In this document: in pieces, positions 23,094-31,698 of the stretch
Position numbering within the stretch: the first letter of the stretch is position 1
How the letters are laid out: each line of letters opens with the position of its first letter
NCBI GenBank assembly: GCA_963696025.1
Contig: CAVOII010000012.1
Coordinates: 248,001-312,000, forward strand
Origin: JABCYV01 sp963696025
GTDB taxonomy: Bacteria > Acidobacteriota > Terriglobia > Terriglobales > Acidobacteriaceae
Reading direction: 5' to 3'
DNA length: 64,000 nt
Program-made: the position numbers and the translations under genes
Notes under the pieces: model-generated
The model's input: the letters and a program-made list of their open reading frames with translations, nothing else
What the model was told of the DNA's origin: nothing
The model's database searches: none

Positions 23094-24509
23094 TTACGCA
23101 TTAATTGCCATTCCGTACACACTATTTGATGCGTCGAGCATGGCCTCCGCTAAAGTGGGATGAGCGTGGATCGTCCACATCAAATCTTCGACCGTGGCTT
23201 CGAGTTCCATGGCCGCGACGGCCTCAGCGATTAGCTCCGTCGCCTGCGGCCCGATGATGTGAACGCCGAGAATCTCACCGTGGTCTGCATCGGAAACGAT
23301 CTTAATGAAGCCCTCATGCTGGCCCACAATCGAGGCGCGCGAGTTCGCGGTAAAAGGGAATTTGCCGACCTTTATGTTGTAGCCCGCTTCTTCGGCCTTG
23401 CTCTGGGTAAGCCCGACGCTGCCAATTTCCGGATGACTGTAGGTCGCATTCGGTATGTGTTCGGGGTTGATGGGCTTCCCCGGCCTGCCAACAATTTTCG
23501 TTACGGCAACGATGCCTTCCATGGCGCCTACGTGTGCGAGTTGCGGGGTGCCAAGGACGATGTCGCCGATGGCATAGATGCCAGGTTCGGCCGTTTCCAT
23601 CCAGCTATCAACTTTGATGAACTCGCGATCTGGCTTGATTTTTGTGCGCTCGAGGCCAATGTTCTCGGTGCGAGGTTTGCGGCCTACTGCGATCAGGATT
23701 TTCTCAGCTTCGATTTTCTGTTCCTTGCCGCCCACGCTGAAGGTAACTGAAATGCCTGACTTCGTCTTCTCGATTCTCTCAACTTTGGCACTAGTATGGA
23801 AGTTGATGCCCCGTTTACGGTAGACCCGAGCCAGTTCCTTTGATACGTCCTCGTCTTCCACAGGCACAAGGCGCGGCAGCATCTCGAGGATTGTGACCTC
23901 TGCATCGAAGGAACGGAAGACCGAAGCGAACTCTACTCCCACCGCGCCCGCACCCACGATGACTAGTGATTTGGGGATTTCCTTCAAACTGAGGATCTCT
24001 ATATTCGTGAGGATCCGGTCATCCGGCTCTAGACCAGGAATCATTCGGGCTTCTGAGCCGGTCGACAAGATCACGTTCTTCGCCTTGGTGTGGCTGGTCT
24101 TGCCGTCGTGGCTGACTTCGATCGTGTGCACGCCGTTCTGCGCTGGGCCGGTGAGCTTGCCATAGCCTCGGATCGTCTCAACCTTATTCTTACGCATGAG
24201 AAATTCCAGGCCTTTGGTGTGCTTGGCCACGATCTTCGATTTGCGTTCTTGCACTGCAGCCCAGTTCAGCTTCCGCGAATCTACGCCCTCGATGCCGAAT
24301 TCCTTCGCGTCTTTCAGGTGATCCCAGATCTCGGCGTTGAACAAAAGAGCTTTGGTCGGGATGCAACCCACATGCAGGCAGGTGCCACCGAGCACATTGT
24401 CTTTCTCAATGAGCGCTGTTTTCAGACCATGTTGGCCGGCACGGATGGCGGCGGTGTATCCGGCCGGGCCGCTGCCGATGATGGCAATGTCATAGATGGT
24501 TTCGGGCAA
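23094..24509 (-). CDS. lpdA: Dihydrolipoyl dehydrogenase (E3)
   Basis: A 471-residue flavoenzyme that reoxidises dihydrolipoamide on E2 with NAD. TTG 24509 is used as start, with TGAGGAG upstream. FAD-binding IIGSGPAGYTAAIRAG (9-25), the redox disulfide GGTCLHVGCIPTKAL (Cys44, Cys49), NAD-binding VIVGAGAVGVEFASVF near 180, second FAD contact GIYAIGDIVLGTPQLAHVG, and the active-site His in HAHPTLAE near 447. Normal length and complete. It stands at the head of the lipB / E1-alpha / E1-beta / E2 series, so the whole complex can be made from this region. Confidence 0.95.
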   Translation of the reverse strand: MPETIYDIAIIGSGPAGYTAAIRAGQHGLKTALIEKDNVLGGTCLHVGCIPTKALLFNAEIWDHLKDAKEFGIEGVDSRKLNWAAVQERKSKIVAKHTKGLEFLMRKNKVETIRGYGKLTGPAQNGVHTIEVSHDGKTSHTKAKNVILSTGSEARMIPGLEPDDRILTNIEILSLKEIPKSLVIVGAGAVGVEFASVFRSFDAEVTILEMLPRLVPVEDEDVSKELARVYRKRGINFHTSAKVERIEKTKSGISVTFSVGGKEQKIEAEKILIAVGRKPRTENIGLERTKIKPDREFIKVDSWMETAEPGIYAIGDIVLGTPQLAHVGAMEGIVAVTKIVGRPGKPINPEHIPNATYSHPEIGSVGLTQSKAEEAGYNIKVGKFPFTANSRASIVGQHEGFIKIVSDADHGEILGVHIIGPQATELIAEAVAAMELEATVEDLMWTIHAHPTLAEAMLDASNSVYGMAINA

Positions 24510-24597
24510 AGTGATGCTCCTCAGTAAGAACAGATGACTGCGGGCAAGCGGATGATTCTAGAACAGGGAAAGGGAAAGGCCAAACCGTAGCCGCGTT

Positions 24598-24780
24598 GTC
24601 ATCCTGAGCGTAGTCGAAGGATCCTAGGATCTGCGGTTCTGACGTCAGGCATCCTCTGCGTATACCTGGAATACGCGATGCACACTGCTGGGCTCTATTC
24701 GGAGGATAGGTGCTAGTAGGGATCCTTCGACTTCGTGGCTGCTTCGCATTTGCGAAGCAGCCACTCTGCTCAGGATGACA
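24598..24780. repeat. Composite: two inverted copies of the CCTTCGACT repeat around 95 bases
   Basis: Left copy 24598-24623 (TGTCATCCTGAGCG-tagTCGAAGGATCC) is a bare core on the minus strand. Right copy 24719-24780 has ends GATCCTTCGACT and GCTCAGGATGACA around a perfect 14-bp stem, GTGGCTGCTTCGCA-TT-TGCGAAGCAGCCAC. The right end forms the last three codons and stop of hemB. The sequence between the copies shows no gene. Confidence 0.75.
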
Positions 24781-25885
24781 ATAGTTTTGCCGCCTCTTTG
24801 GCGTAGTAGGTGAGAATGATGCTCGCGCCGGCGCGGCGGATAGAGATCAGAGATTCCATCATCACGCGTTCGCGCTCGATCCAGTTATTGCGCGCAGCGG
24901 CTTCGATCATGGCGTACTCGCCCGAGACCTGATAGGCAGCTAGCGGTACATCGAAGCGCTCGCGAGCAGCGGCGATCACGTCCAGATAAGGCAGGGCCGG
25001 CTTGACCATAATCATGTCCGCACCCTCTTCGATGTCGAGTTCAATCTCGCGCATGGCTTCGCGGAGGTTAGCCCCATCCATTTGATAAGACCGGCGGTCG
25101 CCGAATTGAGGAGTGGAATCGGCGGCTTCTCGGAAAGGACCGTAGAAACCGGAGGCGAATTTGGCTGCGTAAGAAAGGATGGGGGTGTTGGTGAAGTCGG
25201 CCTTGTCGAGTGCCGTGCGAATGGCGGCCACGCGGCCATCCATCATGTCGGAAGGAGCAATGATGTCGACGCCAGCACGAGCCAACGAGACGGAGGTGCG
25301 AGCAAGGAGGTCGAGGGTTGCGTCGTTTACGATTTCGTAATCCGATTGCGCAGCGCGCACAGCGAATGATGCCAGCATCTCGATGGCTTTTGCTTTTCCC
25401 TCGCGACCCCTGGCGGCGGCCACGCTGGCGGTGTTCATTGCGTCTCTGGCCGCGGCTCCGAGAGATTGCGGCGCCGATCTTGCTTTCACCACTCCACAGT
25501 GGCCGTGGGACATGTACTCGCAGAGGCAGACGTCTCCGATTACAACCAGCCCGGGGATTTCCCGCTTGATGGCGCGGGTGGCCTGCTGGACGATGCCGTC
25601 ATCCTCCCAGGCGCCGCTCGCGACTTCATCTTTCTTTTGCGGTAGTCCGAACAAGATAATGGCCGGGACGCCGAGGCCGTGAGTTTGCCGAGCTTCGTCG
25701 ACGGCTCGATCCACTGAAAGGTTGAACACTCCGGGCATGGAAGCAACTTCTTTGCGCACGCCCTCACCGGAACAAACAAACAGGGGATAGACGAGGGCTT
25801 CTGGCGTAAGCCGGGTTTCACGAACCAGTGAGCGTAGCTGCTCGCTGCGGCGAAGGCGGCGAAGACGCGTGATAGGAAAGCCCAT
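24770..25885 (-). CDS. hemB: Delta-aminolevulinic acid dehydratase (porphobilinogen synthase) with an enlarged loop
   Basis: Condenses two 5-aminolevulinate molecules to porphobilinogen in haem synthesis. Motifs: YPLFVCSGEGVRKEVASMPG, the metal-site DVCLCEYMSHGHCG (118-131), APSDMMDGRV (210-219), Schiff-base lysines in SYAAKFASGFYGPF (Lys242) and IMVKPALPYLD (Lys294), and AAYQVSGEYAMI. At 371 residues it is about 40 longer than usual. The excess lies at 134-184, where HCGV and NDATLDLL are normally about 8 residues apart. The Ala/Arg-rich insert (AAARDAMNTASVAAARGREG) follows the metal site. The stop codon is supplied by a palindromic repeat. Confidence 0.94.
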   Translation of the reverse strand: MGFPITRLRRLRRSEQLRSLVRETRLTPEALVYPLFVCSGEGVRKEVASMPGVFNLSVDRAVDEARQTHGLGVPAIILFGLPQKKDEVASGAWEDDGIVQQATRAIKREIPGLVVIGDVCLCEYMSHGHCGVVKARSAPQSLGAAARDAMNTASVAAARGREGKAKAIEMLASFAVRAAQSDYEIVNDATLDLLARTSVSLARAGVDIIAPSDMMDGRVAAIRTALDKADFTNTPILSYAAKFASGFYGPFREAADSTPQFGDRRSYQMDGANLREAMREIELDIEEGADMIMVKPALPYLDVIAAARERFDVPLAAYQVSGEYAMIEAAARNNWIERERVMMESLISIRRAGASIILTYYAKEAAKLLSS

Positions 25886-26229
25886 GACAGAAAGGACAGA
25901 CTATTTACCTGTCCGATAAAGCTGATTCTAGCAGAGGTTCCCGTACTCTTCGGGGATGGGTGAGTTTTCGGGTTGCGCCCTTCAGTCGTGTGATTTTCTT
26001 CTAACCGGGGCTGACACATTCCGCTCCTCACGGAGCTGGACTTTCAATCCACTTACGTTCCTCAAACAAGTCTCACGCCAGACATTGGGTCGGAAAGCAA
26101 CGCGAAATCGGGCAAGAACGGCGACGGAGAACTCGATTAGTCAAGCGCGCAAGACCGCCGCTCCCTTCATCTGAGATAATTGAGAACTTTCGGTACTGGA
26201 CGGAATCCGATTCTTCCTGGAGAACCCTT
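25886..26229. other. Divergent intergenic region, no gene seen
   Basis: A 344-bp gap between hemB (minus) and the exported protein (plus). A 72-residue plus-strand frame (25956-26174) is Arg/Thr/Ala-rich with no start site and no protein character. A small hairpin (CCGCTCC...GGAGCTGG) lies near 26020. Promoters were not recognised. Confidence 0.4.
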
Positions 26230-27537
26230 TTGGAAGCCATCTTTCGCCTTTTCCTGCAATTTATATCGAGTAGCCGGAAACCGTTGTCTCTTAATCGGCC
26301 CCCTCGAGGCAAGGGCTGCCACGGTCCCTCAGTTGTGGTCATCCTGATCACAAGTCTCTGCTGTTGTATGGCGGCGGACGGTTTGGCTTTTGCGGCGGCT
26401 GATGGTGAGGCGGACTCGGGTCTCTACCTCAAAGTCCAGCTGGATAGTGCATTAAAGATCTCAGCCTTAAAGCCGGGAGACGTCATCGTTGGGACGCTTT
26501 CACGAGATATGTATTACCGGGATCGTCAAGTATTTCAAGCTGGGAACCAGGTTCGGCTAACCGTAGCCAGTCTAGGGCGGCGGCGAAGAGTGCGGAATGA
26601 TCATTGGCCGTGGGTAATCCAATTCTTTACTCCTCGACACGAAAGTTGTCCTGTCTTCGAGTCTGCCAGCATTCTCGCGGCGAACGGTGTGGACGTTCCC
26701 CTGCACGTCTCGCTCATCTCAATCAGTAACGAGAGGGAAGTGCTTGCCCAAACCAAAGCCGAAGCAAGGAACACGAAAAATGAGTCAAACCGGTCCGTTG
26801 GGAAAGGCTCGGCGAGCAACCGGCCTACTGTGACGCTGGAGACGAGAGATTGGACGAGTGGCGAGTTGAAGGCAGCATTCCCTGAGAATCCCTCTGCGTC
26901 CTCAGCCCGTCTGGCAGAACCAGTGACATTGGCGGCTGGAACGCAGGCCAAGATCATTCTTCTCGGAGGTGTTAGCGCTTCCCAGAGCCGTCCTGGCGAT
27001 TCGTTTCAGGCGCGCTTGGTGGAACCCGTTCGCGTGAGTTCCGCGGTAGTGCTGCCCGAGGGTAGCCTCTTCGAAGGGACAGTGGTAAAGAGCACGCCTC
27101 CGCGAATGCTGAGCCGCGCAGGGTCGCTGCTGCTGACGTTTACCGGAGTGACCTTGCCGGGAGCGAACGAGGTTCCGGTCGTGGCCTCAGTCACGGGCGC
27201 GGTGCTCGAGCGCAGATCGCACACCAAGATCGATCCCGAGGGCAAGCTTACAGGTGAGCGACCGGGCAAAGTTTGGATGCTGATCAATGCGGGTGTGACA
27301 GCCGGAATTGCAAAAGAGGTTGATGACGGAACTCAACTGCTGATCGAGGCGCTTGTGTCCTCAGCCACCGATGTTTCGACTGCGGGGGTATCCAGGATTG
27401 TCGCCGCCTGCACTTCGGCAGTGTTCATGATCACGCGCCACGGCCGCGATGTGATCCTGCCGAAGTCAACGGAAATGGATATTGTCTTCGACCGGCCGGT
27501 ATCCCTCCCGGCGCCACAATGGTCTGGAACAAGATAA
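26230..27537 (+). CDS. Exported protein of unknown function with two similar barrel-like halves
   Basis: A 435-residue protein from TTG 26230 (GGAGAA at good spacing). The N-terminus is long and basic with a hydrophobic segment, SVVVILITSLCCCMAADGLA, at about 34-53, probably a signal with an unusual Cys triplet. Two segments share a pattern: LKPGDVIVGTLSRDMYYRDR, VFQAGNQVRLTVASLG and later SRPGDSFQARLVEPVRVSSA, VVLPEGSLFEGTVVKSTPPR, RAGSLLLTFTGVTLPG. This is like the repeated small beta domains of conjugation/TrbI-like or BON-independent secretion proteins, but no family is assigned. A Lys/Asn/Ser-rich linker joins the halves. It is transcribed alone. Confidence 0.7.
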   Translation: MEAIFRLFLQFISSSRKPLSLNRPPRGKGCHGPSVVVILITSLCCCMAADGLAFAAADGEADSGLYLKVQLDSALKISALKPGDVIVGTLSRDMYYRDRQVFQAGNQVRLTVASLGRRRRVRNDHWPWVIQFFTPRHESCPVFESASILAANGVDVPLHVSLISISNEREVLAQTKAEARNTKNESNRSVGKGSASNRPTVTLETRDWTSGELKAAFPENPSASSARLAEPVTLAAGTQAKIILLGGVSASQSRPGDSFQARLVEPVRVSSAVVLPEGSLFEGTVVKSTPPRMLSRAGSLLLTFTGVTLPGANEVPVVASVTGAVLERRSHTKIDPEGKLTGERPGKVWMLINAGVTAGIAKEVDDGTQLLIEALVSSATDVSTAGVSRIVAACTSAVFMITRHGRDVILPKSTEMDIVFDRPVSLPAPQWSGTR

Positions 27538-27572
27538 TCGTGAGAAAAAATGCCAGCTGATGGCCGACCACA

Positions 27573-28484
27573 TCAGCGCTGGATGCCGGAGTTTTCCTGC
27601 TTCGTAGTCTTCAGGGCCCAAGCCATCCGGGGAGTGTTGTGGGCGATGCCGAACCGGCCGCGGGCATCGAGCAGGATCATTCCCCCGTGGCCGTTCACGC
27701 GGCTCTCGAGATAATTGATCGCTTCGGCGGCTACCCACTCCGGCAAGCTTCCCGAGGCCACGCGGTCAGCTGCCCACTTCGCCAATACCAGCTTCATGAT
27801 TGGTTCGCCCCATCCGGTGGTGGAAGCGGCGGCGGTTCGATTGTCAGCGTAGCAGCCGCATCCGATCAAAGATGAATCGCCCAGACGCCCGGGAGCCTTG
27901 TTCAGCGTGCCGCCGGTCGAAGTGGCGGCGGCGATATTGCCGTCGCGATCGAGTGCGACCGCGCCGACGGTGTCGTGAGAGATCGTGGGGGCGAAGAGAT
28001 CAGTGTTCTCCTCCGCAGCACGCGCTTGAAATTCGCACAGACGCTCGACCTCGCGCGGAATAATCAAGTCTTCGTTCTTGCATAGTGCGATGCCGTGCTC
28101 AGCGGCGAAGCGCTCCGCTCCTTCAGCGACAAAGTACACATGCGGGCTGTCGCTGAGAATCTTGCGCGCGGCGCGGACGGGATTGCGCAGGCGCTCCACA
28201 CAGCCCACGCCTCCGGCGCGCAAAGTCGCACCGTCCATGATGAGCGCGTCGAGCTGAACCTTGCCTTCGCGGTTGAGAAAGCTGCCGCGGCCGGCGTCGA
28301 AGGTCTCGTCGTCTTCCATGATGACGACGGCTTCTTCAACCGCGTCGAGCGCGGAGCCGCCGCGATTCAGGACGCGCCAGCCCGCAGCCATGGCGTTGCG
28401 CACGCCGTTGAGATGCGCCTCGACCATTTCATCAGGAATGGCCCAGGCGCCGCCGTGAACGACGAGAACAGGATCGATCGGCAA
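27573..28484 (-). CDS. Isoaspartyl peptidase / L-asparaginase (Ntn-hydrolase)
   Basis: A 303-residue plant-type asparaginase that hydrolyses beta-aspartyl peptides or asparagine. The N-terminal VLVVHGGAWAIPDEM and DAVEEAVVIMEDDETFDAGR, GSFLNREGKVQLDALIMDG are the alpha-subunit signatures. Autocleavage would occur before the nucleophile Thr in SHDTVGAVALDRDGNIAAAT (near residue 175). The substrate loop GDSSLIGCGCYADNRTAAA and GGMILLDARGRFGIAHNTPR complete the beta subunit. Full length. It is cytoplasmic (no signal peptide) and standalone, convergent with the exported protein upstream of it. Confidence 0.92.
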   Translation of the reverse strand: MPIDPVLVVHGGAWAIPDEMVEAHLNGVRNAMAAGWRVLNRGGSALDAVEEAVVIMEDDETFDAGRGSFLNREGKVQLDALIMDGATLRAGGVGCVERLRNPVRAARKILSDSPHVYFVAEGAERFAAEHGIALCKNEDLIIPREVERLCEFQARAAEENTDLFAPTISHDTVGAVALDRDGNIAAATSTGGTLNKAPGRLGDSSLIGCGCYADNRTAAASTTGWGEPIMKLVLAKWAADRVASGSLPEWVAAEAINYLESRVNGHGGMILLDARGRFGIAHNTPRMAWALKTTKQENSGIQR

Positions 28485-28809
28485 AGAGTCCTCGGAAGAA
28501 TGACGGGATAGGATAGCAGAGGCAGCGGCGGCAGCGGCCGGCTACCAGGCGGGAGCGTGGCCGGAAGATTGGGCCATGCGTGAAAGTAAAAAAAGGGGAG
28601 AAGATCAACATCTTACAACAAAGGGTCCGGGGGCTGGATTTGCAGGTAGAGGTCCCTCGACTCATTTGTCTCGCGCAAGTGCGAGACAAATTTCGCTCAG
28701 GATGACAAGGGGTTTGGAGCGGTGGTGCACGAAAGCGGCGGGCGAGGGAATCCTGCGGTGTTTATGAATCCGTTGGCTTTTCGCGGGCGAGGCGCCCGCG
28801 CCACGCTGG
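28485..28809. other. Intergenic region carrying one palindromic repeat
   Basis: 325 bp between the peptidase start and the VOC gene stop. Apart from the palindromic repeat at 28651-28707 it shows a GGGCGAGGCGCCCGCG-like hairpin near 28788. No coding frame is supported. Confidence 0.4.
28651..28707 (+). repeat. Palindromic repeat of the CCTTCGACT family
   Basis: Ends GGTCCCTCGACT and TTCGCTCAGGATGACA; private stem ATTTGTCTCGC / GCGAGACAAAT, perfect over 11 bp, loop GCAAGT. Confidence 0.8.
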
Positions 28810-29361
28810 TCACAGGTCGCGGGGGCCGGAGCTGAGGAGGACGTCGGCGGAAGCTTCGGTGAGCAGTTGGGTGAGATCGAGTGGGCGGGTGAACATGGCC
28901 AACTTCCGATCGGGCGTGCGCGGCCACTGGTCTCTTGGTTTGTCGCAGTAGAGTTCCACTCCGTTGTCATCCGGATCGCGCAAATAGATCGACTGGCTCA
29001 CTCCGTGATCGGCTGCTCCTTCCAGGGGAATATGTGCGTGCAGGACCCGCCGCAGGGCGTCGGCAAGAGCGGCACGGGTGGGGTATAGGATCGCCGTGTG
29101 ATAAAGGCCGGTCGAGCCGGGCGGCGGCGGAGACCCTCCCAGGCTTTCCCAAGTGTTCAGAGCAATGTGGTGGTGATAGCCTCCGGCCGAGAGGAAGGCG
29201 GCGCTGTCGCCCAAGCGCTGGGTTACTTCCAGGCCCAGCACACCCGCGTAGAAAGACAGTGCGCGTTCCAGGTCAGCGACTTTCAGATGGACGTGTCCGA
29301 TGTGGACGCTGGGGTCGGCGGTGTAATGGGCGTCTTTGTGCGGGGTGGGTTTCGGAGGCAT
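28810..29361 (-). CDS. Catechol-2,3-dioxygenase-like VOC protein
   Basis: A 183-residue VOC protein: IGHVHLKVADLERALSFYAG (metal His in GHVH, near residue 24), VLGLEVTQRLGDSAAFLSAG, HHIALNTWES, TGLYHTAILYPTRAALADAL (second metal His) and YLRDPDDNGVELYCDKPRDQ (metal Glu). This triad and the 'DPDxNGVELY' signature are those of CatE-like extradiol dioxygenases, though many relatives have other substrates. Cytoplasmic, complete, apparently monocistronic. Substrate unknown. Confidence 0.88.
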   Translation of the reverse strand: MPPKPTPHKDAHYTADPSVHIGHVHLKVADLERALSFYAGVLGLEVTQRLGDSAAFLSAGGYHHHIALNTWESLGGSPPPPGSTGLYHTAILYPTRAALADALRRVLHAHIPLEGAADHGVSQSIYLRDPDDNGVELYCDKPRDQWPRTPDRKLAMFTRPLDLTQLLTEASADVLLSSGPRDL

Positions 29362-29427
29362 TACGGGCCGGAGTTAGATTGTGCAGAGAAATGAGGTGGG
29401 GAGTCAATTGGGGGACCAGAAACACGA

Positions 29428-29458
29428 AAGCCCCGGCAGTCAACCGGGGCTTGTTTTG
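29428..29458. terminator. Bidirectional terminator-like hairpin
   Basis: AAGCCCCGG and CCGGGGCTT pair around CAGTCAA, followed on the plus strand by TTGTTTTGG and on the minus strand by TCGTGTTTC. It lies in the 313-bp gap between the VOC gene and the CDP-alcohol transferase, which otherwise holds one palindromic repeat. Confidence 0.6.
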
Positions 29459-29582
29459 GAACTGGAATGCCGTCCGCGAAACAACTTAAGAATAACTCTG
29501 CCGGTGTTGTCAACGTTTGTGAGAATGGGTTAAGAATGCCGTGCAATTCCTATCGAGGCGGAGGTGTCGTCGGCAGACAGCA

Positions 29583-29643
29583 GATCCTTCGACTCCATGA
29601 TTGGACTCTCAAGCGAGTCCAGTCACTTCGCTCAGGATGACAA
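29583..29643 (+). repeat. Palindromic repeat of the CCTTCGACT family
   Basis: Ends GATCCTTCGACT and TTCGCTCAGGATGACA; private stem TGATTGGACTC / GAGTCCAGTCA around TCAAGC, with one mismatch. Confidence 0.8.
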
Positions 29644-29674
29644 GGGTTCAGAGCTGTGGCGGGACTCGCCTGAT

Positions 29675-30313
29675 CTAAGCGGCTTGGCCGGCTTGGCGCG
29701 GGGTGGCGTCTACGCCTTCGGTGCGAGTGTAGGTGTAGCGGATGCGATGGATTACGGTGATCGTGGACAGAACGGCGATGATCCAGAGCACGGGTGCCAT
29801 GCGGTTGAACAGAGCTCCGATGATGACCAGGACCAAGCGCTCCGGTCGCTCCATGAAGCCGACGCGGCAGGATCCGATCAGGGATTCGGCGCGGGCGCGA
29901 GTGTAGCTGACCATGATGGCACTGACCATCACGAAGGCAGTGAGGACGACGTAAAAGAAACGGTCGCCGCGGGCATAATAAACCAGAAGCCCGAAGAACT
30001 GGGAAGCGTCGCTGTAGCGGTCAATTACGGAATCGAAGAAACCGCCGAAACGAGTAACCTGATTATTAGCTCGGGCCACGCGTCCATCCACCAGGTCGAA
30101 AAATCCGGAGCCGATGATGACCAGCGCCGCGTAGCGGAACATGCGCGCCTGGTTGCTGCCGTTTGCGTATCCGAAAAGGAACGCAGCGATGGTGTTGACC
30201 ACCAGTCCCAGAAATGTGAGCACGTTGGGGTTGATGCGGGCCAAGGCAAGCCAGCGAACGATGGCGTCGAGAAGAACACCGCAGCCGCGACCGAAGGCGC
30301 TAGTCCAAGTCAT
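29675..30313 (-). CDS. CDP-alcohol phosphatidyltransferase family membrane protein
   Basis: A 212-residue integral membrane enzyme that joins a CDP-linked lipid to an alcohol. The signature DLVDGRVARANNQVTRFGGF then FDSVIDRYSD fits D-x2-D-G-x2-A-R-x8-G-x3-D-x3-D. About six hydrophobic spans are visible. The context NPNVLTFLGLVVNTIAAFLF before the motif and no acyl-chain-specific signature leave the product open: phosphatidylinositol-phosphate-like, phosphatidylglycerophosphate or similar synthase. It sits 23 bases downstream of greA on the same strand, so the two may be cotranscribed. Confidence 0.88.
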   Translation of the reverse strand: MTWTSAFGRGCGVLLDAIVRWLALARINPNVLTFLGLVVNTIAAFLFGYANGSNQARMFRYAALVIIGSGFFDLVDGRVARANNQVTRFGGFFDSVIDRYSDASQFFGLLVYYARGDRFFYVVLTAFVMVSAIMVSYTRARAESLIGSCRVGFMERPERLVLVIIGALFNRMAPVLWIIAVLSTITVIHRIRYTYTRTEGVDATPRQAGQAA

Positions 30314-30336
30314 GCCGCTCCGTCATATTTTCCTGG

Positions 30337-30819
30337 TCATTCGGCTGGGGCCTCGTCGTGAATAGTGGTTAGCTTTAGCACTTCCATTTCGCGCTTGCCG
30401 TTGGGCGTGACCACAATAGCAGTGTCCCCGACCTTTTTGTTCAGCAGAGCACGGCCGATGGGCGAACTGGTGGAAATCTTCCCAACTGTCACATCGGATT
30501 CTTCGCTGGTGACCAGCTTGTACTCCATTTCCTCGTTCTTTGTATTGTCGAAAATGCGCACCGTCGACCCCAAGCCAACCTTATCTTTGGGAATATTATC
30601 CATGTTGATAAGGGACAGGTCGGCGAGGCGTCGACCCAACTGCCGCAACCGCGCCTTGACAAACTCCTGGCGCTGTTTCGCCATGTGATACTCAGCATTT
30701 TCGCTAAGGTCCCCCAGGGCAACGGCCTTCTTGAGCTCCCTGGGAAGGTCGTAGCTCAATTCGTGCTCCAAGGTGTTGATTTCTTCCTGGAGTTTCTTCT
30801 TGATCTGCTCAGTCATCAT
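30337..30819 (-). CDS. greA: Transcription elongation factor GreA
   Basis: A 160-residue factor that rescues backtracked RNA polymerase by stimulating transcript cleavage. The N-terminal coiled coil spans about residues 1-75 and its tip carries the acidic loop LGDLSENAEYHMAKQRQEFV (near 35-54). The C-terminal FKBP-like domain has VGLGSTVRIFDN, YKLVTSEESDVTVGKISTSS, PIGRALLNKKVGDTAIVVTP and NGKREMEVLKLT. Normal length; starts at either of two adjacent ATGs. Confidence 0.95.
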   Translation of the reverse strand: MMTEQIKKKLQEEINTLEHELSYDLPRELKKAVALGDLSENAEYHMAKQRQEFVKARLRQLGRRLADLSLINMDNIPKDKVGLGSTVRIFDNTKNEEMEYKLVTSEESDVTVGKISTSSPIGRALLNKKVGDTAIVVTPNGKREMEVLKLTTIHDEAPAE

Positions 30820-30991
30820 GCACGGAGAATTATAAACCTACGGCGCTGCACCACGGCTTGCGACACCAGTGAACCTCCCCGAGCGCGTTAAGACCGTGGG
30901 CTATCTGGCTCCCCGATCTCTTTCGCTTTCATGGCGATACCAAATCGTAGCCTCGAAGTCCCTGTGCCCATGCTTCTATCGGGGCTACAGA

Positions 30992-31019
30992 TTGGCTTTT
31001 AGGGCAGCTTTGGTATAAA
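30992..31019 (+). promoter_or_regulatory. Putative sigma-70-type promoter of the CarD gene
   Basis: TTGGCT (30992-30997), 16-base spacer, TATAAA (31014-31019). Transcription would begin about 40 bases ahead of the CarD ATG. Confidence 0.45.
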
Positions 31020-31068
31020 ATAAGGAGGTGTTGTTTCCCTTCTCCCCTGCATTCGTGGGTGTCCCTTC

Positions 31069-31605
31069 ATGATCAGCGGCGACGGTAATTTCCACATCGG
31101 TGACAAAGTTGTTTATCCCAATCATGGCGTAGGAATCATTGAGCAGATCAGCAGCCGGACTATTGGCGAAAGTGTGGAAAAGTTCTACCTGCTCAAGATT
31201 AAAGCCAGCAGTTTGAAGGTCATGGTGCCGTTTCATAACGTGGGAACGGTTGGGCTGCGACGAGTGGTGAAGAACGGGGAAATTCAGAAAATCGTTGATT
31301 TTCTTACAGATGGCGAGTGTGACAACAATGCCGATTGGAAGTACCGCTTCAAAGAGAACTCGGAGCGGATGCGAACTGGATCATTGTTGGAAGTAGCCGC
31401 AGTACTCAAAGGTCTACTCCTGCTGACTCAATCCAAACCCCTCTCTTTCCGGGAAAAAAAGATGCTGGAACGAGCCCGTTACTTGCTGGTCAGCGAACTG
31501 GCCATGGCTAAAAACTGCGAAGAATCGGTGATTGAGGAAATGCTGTCGGCGGCATTGTCCAAGAGCAGGTTGCGGTTCCCCGAAGCTTCGGAGTTTGAAG
31601 CTTAA
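31069..31605 (+). CDS. CarD/CdnL-type transcriptional regulator
   Basis: A 178-residue RNA-polymerase-binding regulator. The N-terminal Tudor-like domain FHIGDKVVYPNHGVGIIEQI followed by FYLLKIKASSLKVMVPFHN and VGLRRVV is the CarD RNAP-interaction module. The C-terminal helical domain WKYRFKENSERMRTGSLLEV, AAVLKGLLLLTQSKPLSFRE, KKMLERARYLLVSELAMAK is the DNA-minor-groove-binding part with the conserved Lys/Arg-rich helices. CdnL proteins stabilise open complexes, often at rRNA promoters. No strong ribosome site is close to the ATG; GGAGG lies about 44 bases upstream. Confidence 0.92.
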   Translation: MISGDGNFHIGDKVVYPNHGVGIIEQISSRTIGESVEKFYLLKIKASSLKVMVPFHNVGTVGLRRVVKNGEIQKIVDFLTDGECDNNADWKYRFKENSERMRTGSLLEVAAVLKGLLLLTQSKPLSFREKKMLERARYLLVSELAMAKNCEESVIEEMLSAALSKSRLRFPEASEFEA

Positions 31606-31698
31606 AAGTCGGACCTCGAACTTCAGACCTTAGACATCAGACGTCAGGGCTTAGGCGGCGACATTCCGACAGCCTCGGGATTTCTCAGAAGCCGCTTC

